A stretch of 64,000 nucleotides of DNA from Sporolactobacillus sp. THM7-4 (GTDB lineage: Bacteria > Bacillota > Bacilli > Bacillales > Sporolactobacillaceae), in assembly GCF_004153165.1 (NCBI RefSeq), contig NZ_SEMD01000014.1, positions 20,544 to 84,543 of the forward strand. Reading direction: 5' to 3'. This document shows positions 53,252 through 61,232 of this stretch, one piece after another. The notes beneath the pieces are model-generated. The model did not search any database and had not been told where the DNA came from. It saw nothing but the letters and a program-made list of their open reading frames with translations. Every line of letters begins with the position of its first letter. Positions within the stretch are counted from its first letter, which is position 1. The translations under genes were made by a program, and so were the position numbers.

Positions 53252-54922
53252 TTACTCTGGTTTATTGTTACTCGAAGAACTTGGAACATAACTTGAATGG
53301 AAATCTGTATACTGGACCTCGGTTATCATCCCTGCGTTCGCGTGATGCAGATCGTGGCAATGGAACAGCCAATTACCAGGATTGTCAGCCAGGAAGGCGA
53401 CTTCATAAGTTTCACCCGGTTTCACATTCAGCGTATCTTTATAGATTGGGGATCCGGTGACCGGTTTGCCATTTTTGCTCAAAACCTGGAAAAAGTGGCC
53501 ATGGAGATGCATTGGATGGTTATTCATATGATCACGATTGACCAGCCTGACCTTCACGCGATCCCCCGTTTTAACCTTAATCGGATCTGTATTTGGGAAG
53601 GTTTTCCCATTGATCGTATAGATCATCCCATTATTGTTCATACCTGCATTAAGGTTCATGGTATAGGTGACGTCGTATTTTTGATTCAGCGTAAACTCAG
53701 GTTTTGTTTTAGACCCGTAGTCAGCAAAGTTTATAGCCGGCAATTGTGTGCTTGCATTAGGTTGATCGGTTGTAGCCTTGCTACCTTCATAGTCAATTAA
53801 GGCCTTCATCCCGTTCGTACCCTTTGCTGTTCCATGATCTTCGATATACCATTTTCCCGGATTGTCCGCAGTAAAGGCTACATCATATCGTTCACCTGGT
53901 GCGATGGAAATGACCTGGTTTTTAACAGCCTGCGGATTGTTTATAGGCTGACCATCAGTTGCAATTACTTTAATGTTGTGACCATGGATATGAATGTTAT
54001 GCGGGAGGTAGCCGGCATTAATGAAACGCAGCCGAACTTTATCCCCTTTCTTGACCGTCAGAGGTTTAACCAGACTGCCGCTTTTTCCATTAATCGTGTA
54101 CAAGTCGTACATGCTCATATTGTCGGCCATCATATTCCCGGGCATATTCATGCCGTTGCTGTTTCCGCTATCTGAACTGCTGTTGTCCATATTATCCATA
54201 TTCATTCCACTACTGCTACCACTATTTGAGCTGCCTTGATCTGAACCGCCCATATCCATGCCGGGCATGCTGCCCATTCCGGAATCTCCGTTGTTCTTAT
54301 TGCTTTGACCCGCAGGTGTCATCGCTTTAATCTGACTGTTGATCTGATTTTTATCGGTTACCCATTCGTCCAGCATTAGGGTGTAATCCTTATCATATTT
54401 TTCTTTAGGATCTTCAACAATGAAGGCCCCATATAACCCTCGGTCCACCTGATTCACTGAATCCTGGTGAGAGTGATACCAATAAGTGCCTGCTTTGTCA
54501 GCAACGAACTCATAAGTGAAGCTCTTTCCTGGGGCTACAGCGTTTTGCGTCACACCTGGGATACCATCCATTTTATTAGGAACTGGATAACCGTGCCAGT
54601 GAATCGAAACAGGTGCAGAAAGCTCATTCTTTAAGGTGACACGCACTTTCTGGCCTTTTTGTACATGAATTTCCGGTCCGGGTGCTGATCCGTTAAACGT
54701 CCAAACTGGGACAGTAACGCCGTTGCTCAATTTTTGTGTCCCTTTTTCGGCAACAAGCGTAACATTTGGCCCTCTCAATATTTTGGGTGATTCTGAAGCA
54801 GCCGATTCGCTGCTCGCAGCCTGCTTGTTGGCTGTTTTGTTGCTATTTTCTGTAGTCGCAGAGCACGCAGTAATGATGAGTAGTGTGAAAATTACCAGTG
54901 CGACGAAAAGAAATTTTTTCAT
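53252..54922 (-). CDS. Multicopper oxidase lipoprotein (CueO/CopA-like)
   Basis: A 556-residue exported oxidase: signal with lipobox IITAC, then cupredoxin domains with all copper motifs: HWHG, WYHSHQ, HPMHLHGHFF and the T1/T3 motif WLFHCHDLHHANAGM. An inserted segment (about 225-300) is rich in Met, Gly, Ser and Asp (GMGSMPGMDM, GMNMDNMDN, GMNMPGNMM), a likely Cu(I)-binding loop. It probably oxidises Cu(I) outside the membrane. Start at 54922 has GATAAGGAGAG; a longer frame lacks a site. Divergent from copA across a CsoR-like operator. Confidence 0.92.
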   Translation of the reverse strand: MKKFLFVALVIFTLLIITACSATTENSNKTANKQAASSESAASESPKILRGPNVTLVAEKGTQKLSNGVTVPVWTFNGSAPGPEIHVQKGQKVRVTLKNELSAPVSIHWHGYPVPNKMDGIPGVTQNAVAPGKSFTYEFVADKAGTYWYHSHQDSVNQVDRGLYGAFIVEDPKEKYDKDYTLMLDEWVTDKNQINSQIKAMTPAGQSNKNNGDSGMGSMPGMDMGGSDQGSSNSGSSSGMNMDNMDNSSSDSGNSNGMNMPGNMMADNMSMYDLYTINGKSGSLVKPLTVKKGDKVRLRFINAGYLPHNIHIHGHNIKVIATDGQPINNPQAVKNQVISIAPGERYDVAFTADNPGKWYIEDHGTAKGTNGMKALIDYEGSKATTDQPNASTQLPAINFADYGSKTKPEFTLNQKYDVTYTMNLNAGMNNNGMIYTINGKTFPNTDPIKVKTGDRVKVRLVNRDHMNNHPMHLHGHFFQVLSKNGKPVTGSPIYKDTLNVKPGETYEVAFLADNPGNWLFHCHDLHHANAGMITEVQYTDFHSSYVPSSSSNNKPE

Positions 54923-55318
54923 GGATACACTCTCCTTATCTCGTTTCCACAAGTGTATCGAACAAATGTGGAGAAACTGTGAAGATTTATAAATACTCAA
55001 TAAAAATAAAGTTTAAATCAATGTATCTAGAGATCGTAATGATCAAGAAATCTATAGCTATTAAATTTTAAATATAAAAGGCAGAGATCGTATCATTCCT
55101 TAGAACTGAGGGAATAAGGAAACCTGATGTTTCTCTGATTTTCCATTTCTATTCGTGCTTGTTCGCAAATGATTTCAAAAAAGATATGATATTTTTCATA
55201 TCCTAACAAAAACTACACATCTGTTCATTAGAATAAATGAGACCAAGGGATAAGCAGTGCCTTCATTTAACTACGAAAAGCCCCACGACTAGGTATAACA
55301 GATCGCTCAATTTATCAT
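54923..55318. other. Divergent region between the oxidase and copA
   Basis: About 400 AT-rich bases with no gene. It should hold the minus-strand promoter of the multicopper oxidase; no box could be fixed with confidence. The copA promoter follows at 55319. Confidence 0.4.
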
Positions 55319-55347
55319 TTGACACATATACCCCCCATGGGTATAAT
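55319..55347 (+). promoter_or_regulatory. copA promoter with CsoR-like operator
   Basis: TTGACA (55319-55324), 17 bases, TATAAT (55342-55347): a perfect sigma-A promoter. The inverted repeat TATACCC-CCCAT-GGGTATA (55327-55345) fills the spacer and overlaps the -10 box, so a bound CsoR would exclude polymerase until copper releases it. Same sequence type as at 20566. It could also affect the divergent oxidase. Confidence 0.85.
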
Positions 55348-55467
55348 GAAGCTCAAAGAAGATGGCAGGAGCTGCTAACCTGAATTTTTAGTTGGAATAA
55401 ATACAAATCATTTATTCTGGGGGTTTACATTGACTTCTGGATGAACGGATATAAGGGGATGAAATGG

Positions 55468-57867
55468 ATGAGTTCAAAGGCAATGCAGATTGGGATTACA
55501 GGGATGACCTGTGCTTCCTGCTCGACAAGGATTGAAAAATCGCTCAATAAGATGGATGGCGTCGAAGCGAATGTCAACCTCGCATTGGAAAAAGCGAAGG
55601 TGACCATCCATGAGGAAAAATCAAAACCCACGGACATTGTACAAAAGATTGAAAAGCTGGGTTACGGCGTGCGAACGCAAAGGTTGGATACGGATATTCT
55701 CGGCATGACCTGTGCCTCTTGTGCCGCGCGTATTGAAAAGGGATTGAGCCGTATGGCAGGTGTAGTATCAGCCCAGGTTAATCTGGCGACTGAGTCTGGA
55801 ACTGTGATCTTTCAGCCCGGGATCACCGAACCTACTGCGATTTATGATCAAGTCAAGAAACTCGGTTACAAGGCTGTCCCGAAACAAGAACAGGCGACGG
55901 ACGAAAAAGAGAAGGAACTTAAAAGAAAGCTGCAGAAACTGGTCTTGTCCGCTGTTCTTTCGCTGCCGTTGCTTTACACAATGATTGCACACTTGCCCTT
56001 TAACACAGGCCTACCGATCCCTCAGTTTCTGATGAATCCATGGTTCCAGCTCATCTTGGCTGGTATTGTGCAGTTCTACATTGGCGGCCAGTTTTATATC
56101 AGTGGTACAAAGGCTCTATTAAATAAGAGTGCCAATATGGATGTTCTGGTTGCACTGGGTACAAGTGCTGCTTACTTTTATAGCGTGTTCGAGACATTCC
56201 GTTATCAGTTCGGCGGACTCACCAATCCTGAGCTGTATTTTGAAACGAGTGCGATTTTAATTACGCTTGTCCTGTTGGGTAAATATTTTGAATCACGTGC
56301 AAAAAGGCGGACGACTGCGGCGATTACTGAACTGATGGGACTACAAGCCAAAGAGGCGACAATCATTGAGGACGGGAAGGAACGAAAAGTACCGATCGAT
56401 CAGGTTGCTGTCGGTGATTTGTTACGTGTCAAACCTGGAGAAAAAATACCTGTAGATGGTATCGTTGTCAACGGCCGTTCTTCTGTTGACGAATCAATGA
56501 TTACCGGTGAATCCATTCCTGTCGAAAAAGGAAAAGATGACAAAGTAATCGGCGCAACGGTGAATGCAAATGGAACGCTGACCATGAAGGCTGAAAAAGT
56601 AGGGAAAGATACGGCACTTGCCGGGATTGTCAAGATTGTTGAGGAAGCCCAGGGATCAAAAGCACCGATCCAGCGGCTCGCTGACAGTATCTCGGGTATC
56701 TTTGTCCCGATTGTGATCGGTATTTCGGTGCTGGCATTTCTTGTCTGGATTCTGTTTGTCACTCCCGGTCAGTTTGCCCCAGCACTGATTGCGGCTATTA
56801 GTGTCCTTGTGATTGCCTGCCCTTGCGCTTTAGGCTTGGCAACGCCGACATCCATCATGGTTGGAACCGGCAAGGGGGCTGAGAACGGCATTCTTTTTAA
56901 AGGAGGTGAATATCTCGAAACAACCCAAAGTCTGCAGGCTATTCTGTTCGATAAGACGGGGACAATTACTAATGGTAAACCTGAAGTTACTGACATTATT
57001 GCACTGAATGGCGCAGCAAAAGAAGAACTCTTAACGCTTGCTGCTTCAGCAGAATCAGCCAGTGAACATCCGCTGGCGCAGGCGATTGTTACCTATGGAA
57101 AGCAAAGCAGCCCGGATCTCCCATCACCGGATCAGTTCAAAGCTCTTGCCGGTTATGGTATTAAAGCAACTGTTTCCGGGAAGGAAATAGCAATCGGCAC
57201 ACGGCGGCTGATGAAAGAGGGAGACATTTCTTATTCTGAGACTGAGGAACGGATGAAGAAGCTTGAATCTGAAGGGAAAACGGCAATGTTTGTTGCCTAC
57301 GATGGCAAGCTTCAGGGGATCATTGCCGTTGCAGACACGATCAAGACATCTTCGAAGCAAGCCATTGAAGAATTAAAGACACGTGGTCTTTCGGTGTATA
57401 TGATTACGGGCGATAATGAGCGGACGGCTCAGGCGATTGCCAGACAGGCAGGCATTGACCATGTGTTTTCCGAGGTCCTTCCCGAGGAAAAAGCAGCTAA
57501 AGTGAAAATTCTTCAAGAAAAGGGACTGAAGGTAGCCATGGTTGGTGATGGAATAAATGACGCTCCGGCATTGGCTACAGCAGATATCGGCATGGCAATT
57601 GGCACTGGAACAGACGTGGCAATTGAGGCAGCTGATATCACATTGGTCGGTGGCGATCTGCTTCATATTCCAAAAGCGATTGATTTGAGTCGGAAAACGA
57701 TGCGGAACATTCGTCAGAACTTGTTCTGGGCACTGTTCTATAATACGGTTGGCATTCCAGTGGCCGCACTCGGCCTGCTTGCGCCTTGGGTAGCCGGCGC
57801 TGCCATGGCCTTTAGTTCCGTATCCGTCGTGACGAACAGTTTACGTCTGAAACGGGTCAAAGTCTGA
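55468..57867 (+). CDS. copA: Copper-exporting P1B-type ATPase CopA
   Basis: A 799-residue Cu(I) exporter. Two N-terminal heavy-metal-associated domains ([12 protein letters not shown] and [12 protein letters not shown]), eight membrane helices with the CPC metal site in [24 protein letters not shown] (phosphorylated Asp), SEHPLA, MITGDN and [10 protein letters not shown] complete the P-ATPase set. The start at 55468 has AAGGGG nine bases upstream; ATG 55441 is in frame but weaker. Followed by two copZ-like genes. Confidence 0.95.
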   Translation: MSSKAMQIGITGMTCASCSTRIEKSLNKMDGVEANVNLALEKAKVTIHEEKSKPTDIVQKIEKLGYGVRTQRLDTDILGMTCASCAARIEKGLSRMAGVVSAQVNLATESGTVIFQPGITEPTAIYDQVKKLGYKAVPKQEQATDEKEKELKRKLQKLVLSAVLSLPLLYTMIAHLPFNTGLPIPQFLMNPWFQLILAGIVQFYIGGQFYISGTKALLNKSANMDVLVALGTSAAYFYSVFETFRYQFGGLTNPELYFETSAILITLVLLGKYFESRAKRRTTAAITELMGLQAKEATIIEDGKERKVPIDQVAVGDLLRVKPGEKIPVDGIVVNGRSSVDESMITGESIPVEKGKDDKVIGATVNANGTLTMKAEKVGKDTALAGIVKIVEEAQGSKAPIQRLADSISGIFVPIVIGISVLAFLVWILFVTPGQFAPALIAAISVLVIACPCALGLATPTSIMVGTGKGAENGILFKGGEYLETTQSLQAILFDKTGTITNGKPEVTDIIALNGAAKEELLTLAASAESASEHPLAQAIVTYGKQSSPDLPSPDQFKALAGYGIKATVSGKEIAIGTRRLMKEGDISYSETEERMKKLESEGKTAMFVAYDGKLQGIIAVADTIKTSSKQAIEELKTRGLSVYMITGDNERTAQAIARQAGIDHVFSEVLPEEKAAKVKILQEKGLKVAMVGDGINDAPALATADIGMAIGTGTDVAIEAADITLVGGDLLHIPKAIDLSRKTMRNIRQNLFWALFYNTVGIPVAALGLLAPWVAGAAMAFSSVSVVTNSLRLKRVKV

Positions 57868-57934
57868 AATTGAAAGGTTTTTTGACTGAGAAGCTGTAGA
57901 GCATCAAAAAAGATGAAAAGGAGATTGACGACTT

Positions 57935-58150
57935 ATGGCAAAAACAAAGCTTGATGTTAAGGGTATGATGGGAGACCACTGCAAGAATCTGGTGACTCAA
58001 ACACTGAAGGGTCTTGATGGGGTATCTGCTGTCTCTGTTGATCTTAAAACTGGTGAAGCTGCTGTCGACTATGATGAAACGAAAGTACAATACGACAAAA
58101 TGAAAGAAGCTGTCGAAGAACAAGGATACGATGTTGTTGGACAGCACTGA
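57935..58150 (+). CDS. CopZ-like protein with altered metal site
   Basis: A 71-residue HMA-fold protein nearly colinear with the next gene, but the metal loop reads GMMGDHC instead of GMHCGHC, so the first Cys of CxxC is lost. Canonical two-Cys Cu(I) transfer looks impaired. AAAAGGAGATTGACG precedes the ATG. It lies between copA and the intact copZ and arose by tandem duplication. It may bind another way, act on CopA, or be decaying. Confidence 0.85.
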   Translation: MAKTKLDVKGMMGDHCKNLVTQTLKGLDGVSAVSVDLKTGEAAVDYDETKVQYDKMKEAVEEQGYDVVGQH

Positions 58151-58214
58151 CGTTTAAATCTGTCCATTCATCTTTAAATAAAAAATTTTCAGTATAAAAA
58201 AGGAGATTGAAACG

Positions 58215-58430
58215 ATGGCAAAGACCACACTTGATGTAAAAGGTATGCATTGCGGACATTGTAAAGCCTCGGTTACAAATGCTTTAAAGGGATTAGATGG
58301 TGTATCTGACGTTTCTGTGGATCTTGAAAAAGGTAAAGCGTCAGTTGAATATGATGATGCAAGGATTCAGTTCAGTAAGATGAAGGAAGCAGTTGAAGAA
58401 CAAGGATACGATGTTGTCGGACAGAATTAA
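58215..58430 (+). CDS. copZ: Copper chaperone CopZ
   Basis: A 71-residue HMA protein with the intact Cu(I) loop GMHCGHC and the typical SVTNALKGLDGVSDVSVDLEKGKA core. It shuttles Cu(I) to CopA and, in other Bacillales, to CsoR. AAAAGGAGATTGAAACG precedes the ATG. A terminator follows. Confidence 0.93.
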   Translation: MAKTTLDVKGMHCGHCKASVTNALKGLDGVSDVSVDLEKGKASVEYDDARIQFSKMKEAVEEQGYDVVGQN

Positions 58431-58438
58431 TTGTTAAG

Positions 58439-58476
58439 AAGTGCCTCGCCCGAAATGGGTTAGCGGCACTTTTTTT
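58439..58476 (+). terminator. Terminator of the copA-copZ unit
   Basis: AAGTGCC and GGCACTT pair across a loop that has its own CCC/GGG pair, then seven T. Confidence 0.85.
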
Positions 58477-58660
58477 AATACCATAAAAGAAACAAGACAA
58501 TGAATTAAAGTAAAAAAGCGGGTAGCTTTGATTCTGCATTCCCTGGAAAGTTATAACAAGGCGTCTGAGAACCCGCATCAGTAAAGGATGTCTAACATAA
58601 TATCCTTTTTACATTGATATAAGAGCATAATATATCTTGCTGAGTTAAGAACTGTTGAAA

Positions 58661-58706
58661 AAAGCAATCCACGACAGGAGCACAAACCTGTGGATTACTT
58701 TTTTTG
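58661..58706 (+). terminator. Second hairpin with T-tract
   Basis: AATCCAC and GTGGATT enclose a 16-base loop and are followed by ACTTTTTTTG. It has A residues before it as well, so it may stop transcription from both sides, including the minus-strand DUF1737 gene. Confidence 0.7.
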
Positions 58707-58762
58707 ATTCATGCAGTGTAATGATCGATTAACGATGAAAATGGTGATTTAGTTAATGTGGA

Positions 58763-58960
58763 TCATATTGGAACGTCAGTTTGAGAGATTACTTGCTTCT
58801 GTGAGATAACAGCTTGGGCTACAATTACGTCTTCTCCATCAAATGTGCTTGATGGAGATCCATACAATTTATAACCTTCATCAAGCAATTTAGAAATTCT
58901 CTTACAAAAATTTGCATCATCTTTTCCTGTGATTAGATGATATCTAAGCTCATTCTCCAA
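58763..58960 (-). CDS. DUF1737 small protein
   Basis: Sixty-five residues, ELRYHLITGKDDANFCKRIS, then LDEGYKLYGSPSSTFDGEDV and IVAQAVI. Matches the short DUF1737 family. AGAAGGTGTTC precedes the ATG. Function unknown. Confidence 0.8.
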   Translation of the reverse strand: MENELRYHLITGKDDANFCKRISKLLDEGYKLYGSPSSTFDGEDVIVAQAVISQKQVISQTDVPI

Positions 58961-59153
58961 ATGAACACCTTCTTACCCTTGCTTTTTATTGTATATGTTG
59001 AGACGAATGAAGTCTAGGAACGTACTTCATTGTCTCATTATTAAATTGTCTTGCGACACAAACCTGGGGACTCGACCTGCAGTAACCACATAACCGGTTC
59101 AAAGGTATATGCTTCTTTCAAACGACTAATTATATAAGGACGCCTATTCAAAA

Positions 59154-60038
59154 TTATCCAGTTACAATCGGTTTAGGTTCGACGTGGACATTAACCTCAT
59201 AAATCCCATATTTTTTGATCAATACCTGCTCAACTTGGGTTGAGATTTCATGAGCATCTGTTAGTGCAGAATTATGATCAACGATAATGACAAGATCAAC
59301 AACTGCATTATTACCGTAATTTCTTGCTTTTATATTCCTAATTTCTTCAACTCCATTAACGGACAAAATTGATTTTTGATAAGCGTTAATCTTTTTTTCA
59401 TCGAATCCATCAGACAGGTTATAGGAGGATTCTCTAAAAATATCCCAGGCTGTCTTACAAATAAGGATTCCTACGGAAATAGCGGTCAGTATGTCAAGCC
59501 AAGGAAGATTAAACTGGGAACCAAATATTCCAACGGATGTTCCGATGCTGACCCAAGCATCTGAGAGATTATCCTTTGCTGCAGCCATAACCGATAGACT
59601 ATTTGTTTTTGTCGCCAGATTTTTGTTATATCGATAAACAAAAAACATTACAGCCGCACAAAACAGCCCTGTCCAAGCAGCAATAATATCAGGTGCTTCT
59701 TCATTCCTTTGGAACATGGATAAAATACCGTCGAGCAACACTTGTAATCCTACAGCCATCATGATAAAGGAAGCGACCATGGATGCTATGGTTTCGCTTT
59801 TCCAATGACCGTAGAGATGATCGCTGTCAGCTGGACGCTGAGATAGTCTCAATCCAATGAGTACAGCAAGGGAGGCAATAATGTCAGTTGAATTATTTAA
59901 CCCATCAGCTCTAAGTGCTTGTGATCCAGTCGAAAAACTGATAAAGAGTTTTAAACTTGATAAGCAGAGATACGCAACAATGCTGATGATTGCTCCTCGT
60001 TCTCCACGCTTTAAGTTCATGTATTTTTCTTGTATCAT
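59154..60038 (-). CDS. Cation diffusion facilitator (CDF) metal exporter
   Basis: A 294-residue CDF protein: about six membrane helices. The metal-binding pairs are in ALRADGLNNSTDI and DHLYGHWKSETIA (HxxxD-like motifs of helices II and V), and there is a C-terminal cytoplasmic domain ending NVHVEPKP. It exports divalent cations such as Zn2+, Cd2+ or Mn2+ by proton exchange. GAAAGAAGG precedes the ATG. It is divergent from the zinc-ribbon/cadC/cadA run. Confidence 0.9.
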   Translation of the reverse strand: MIQEKYMNLKRGERGAIISIVAYLCLSSLKLFISFSTGSQALRADGLNNSTDIIASLAVLIGLRLSQRPADSDHLYGHWKSETIASMVASFIMMAVGLQVLLDGILSMFQRNEEAPDIIAAWTGLFCAAVMFFVYRYNKNLATKTNSLSVMAAAKDNLSDAWVSIGTSVGIFGSQFNLPWLDILTAISVGILICKTAWDIFRESSYNLSDGFDEKKINAYQKSILSVNGVEEIRNIKARNYGNNAVVDLVIIVDHNSALTDAHEISTQVEQVLIKKYGIYEVNVHVEPKPIVTG

Positions 60039-60263
60039 GTTAGCGCCTTCTTTCCAACCATTCCGTTCATCTTAACAACCCAAACCCATGTGTGTCTACA
60101 GCAACCATTTTTGATGATGATACAAAATTAATTGACATGAAAAAGTGTTGCCCAACGCTAACAATAGCGACCGTTCTGGCACATTCTTAAGCTTTAATAA
60201 ACCTGTAAAATGATCATTTCCTTTTATGGAAAGCTAGTCTGACAAGAAAAAATACAATTGAAA

Positions 60264-60331
60264 TTGACAAATCAATTGTATGAGATATAATTTAATTGAA
60301 CATATGATCATACGTTCATGTGTATGATCAT
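60264..60331 (+). promoter_or_regulatory. Promoter and palindromic operator of the cad region
   Basis: TTGACA (60264-60269), 16 bases, TATAAT (60286-60291). It is followed by two overlapping palindromes: GAACATATGA/TCATACGTTC (60298-60317, one mismatch) and ATGATCATAC, eight bases, GTATGATCAT (60304-60331, perfect arms). Such AT-rich dyads just after -10 fit ArsR/SmtB repressors like CadC/CzrA, and cadC is encoded downstream. Confidence 0.72.
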
Positions 60332-60385
60332 TAAAGATAATTAACGCAAGTGATTACAAAGTTGAATAAACGAGGGGGCATAAAA

Positions 60386-60742
60386 ATGTCAGATTTTTTT
60401 GAGCGTTTATTTGGAGATCGCGACGACGATCATCATGGAAAACACCACGATCGCCGTAGATATGGTTATCGTGGTGATAATCATCATGATGAAGAGCATG
60501 ACCATCGTCGCAACGACCATTATAGTGATTATCCACCCTACCAAAACGACAGACCCAACGTTTTTCACAATGATTCCCGTGTAATTGTCTGTCAAAAATG
60601 CGGTGCTTCTAACAGTGCTACCGCCAAGTTTTGTTATGAATGTGGAAATAACCTACAATCAATAGCGGTTTGTCCGAGTTGTAAGTCGCCTATTGAAAAC
60701 GGTGCAAAATTTTGTCAGGAATGTGGAACAAAAATTGGTTAA
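60386..60742 (+). CDS. His-rich double zinc-ribbon protein
   Basis: A 118-residue protein. Residues ~10-55 are crowded with His, Asp and Arg (DDDHHGKHHDRRRYG, then HHDEEHDHRRNDHY). Two zinc ribbons follow: CQKCGASNS with CYECGNN, and CPSCKSPIEN with CQECGTK. GAGGGGG precedes the ATG at 60386. It is the first gene behind the palindromic operator, with cadC and cadA downstream, which suggests a metal-buffer or sensor role. I know no named homologue. Confidence 0.75.
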   Translation: MSDFFERLFGDRDDDHHGKHHDRRRYGYRGDNHHDEEHDHRRNDHYSDYPPYQNDRPNVFHNDSRVIVCQKCGASNSATAKFCYECGNNLQSIAVCPSCKSPIENGAKFCQECGTKIG

Positions 60743-60828
60743 CACTTTATATGAAAAGAGAAAATGATAATTTTGTACCTTTCATTTGAATAGTTGCTCA
60801 TATATTTCATTAAAAAGGTGGTGTTCTC

Positions 60829-61206
60829 GTGGTAAGAACAAAAATGGGTTCAAACATTGATGTGGAAATTTGTGAACAGACCATTATTCATAAAGACGTC
60901 GTTCAAAAAGTAAGCAAAGCTATGTCAAACGATGAAGACTTAGAAAATGTGGCTGATCTGTTTAAAATATTTGGTGATCGTACGAGAATTCGTCTGCTGC
61001 GTGCACTGTATCAATCTGAAATGTGTGTTTGCGATATGGCATATTTGCTGGATATGACACAGTCTGCCATTTCTCACCAATTACGCATCCTTAAGCAAGC
61101 GAAATTGGTCAAGAACCGGAAAGAAGGAAAAGTCGTTTACTACTCACTGGCAGATCAGCATGTGATGCAGATTTTAGTTCAGGCTTATGATCATATCAAA
61201 GAATAA
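60829..61206 (+). CDS. cadC: ArsR/SmtB-family metal repressor CadC
   Basis: A 125-residue winged-helix repressor: Cys in EICEQT near the N-terminus and the sensor motif MCVCDMAYLL, matching ELCVCD of CadC. The recognition helix is MTQSAISHQLRILKQAKLV. Cd2+/Pb2+/Zn2+ binding releases it from DNA. Start is GTG with AAAGGTGGTG upstream. Translationally close to cadA. Confidence 0.92.
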   Translation: MVRTKMGSNIDVEICEQTIIHKDVVQKVSKAMSNDEDLENVADLFKIFGDRTRIRLLRALYQSEMCVCDMAYLLDMTQSAISHQLRILKQAKLVKNRKEGKVVYYSLADQHVMQILVQAYDHIKE

Positions 61207-61232
61207 ATAATGTGGAGAAGGGAGGAATTCAA

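Noticed and set aside
60354-60595. Met/Ile/His-rich frames overlapping the His-rich zinc-ribbon gene
   Set aside because: They are frame shadows of the CAT/GAT-rich codon run; the frame with the zinc ribbons and ribosome site is the real one.
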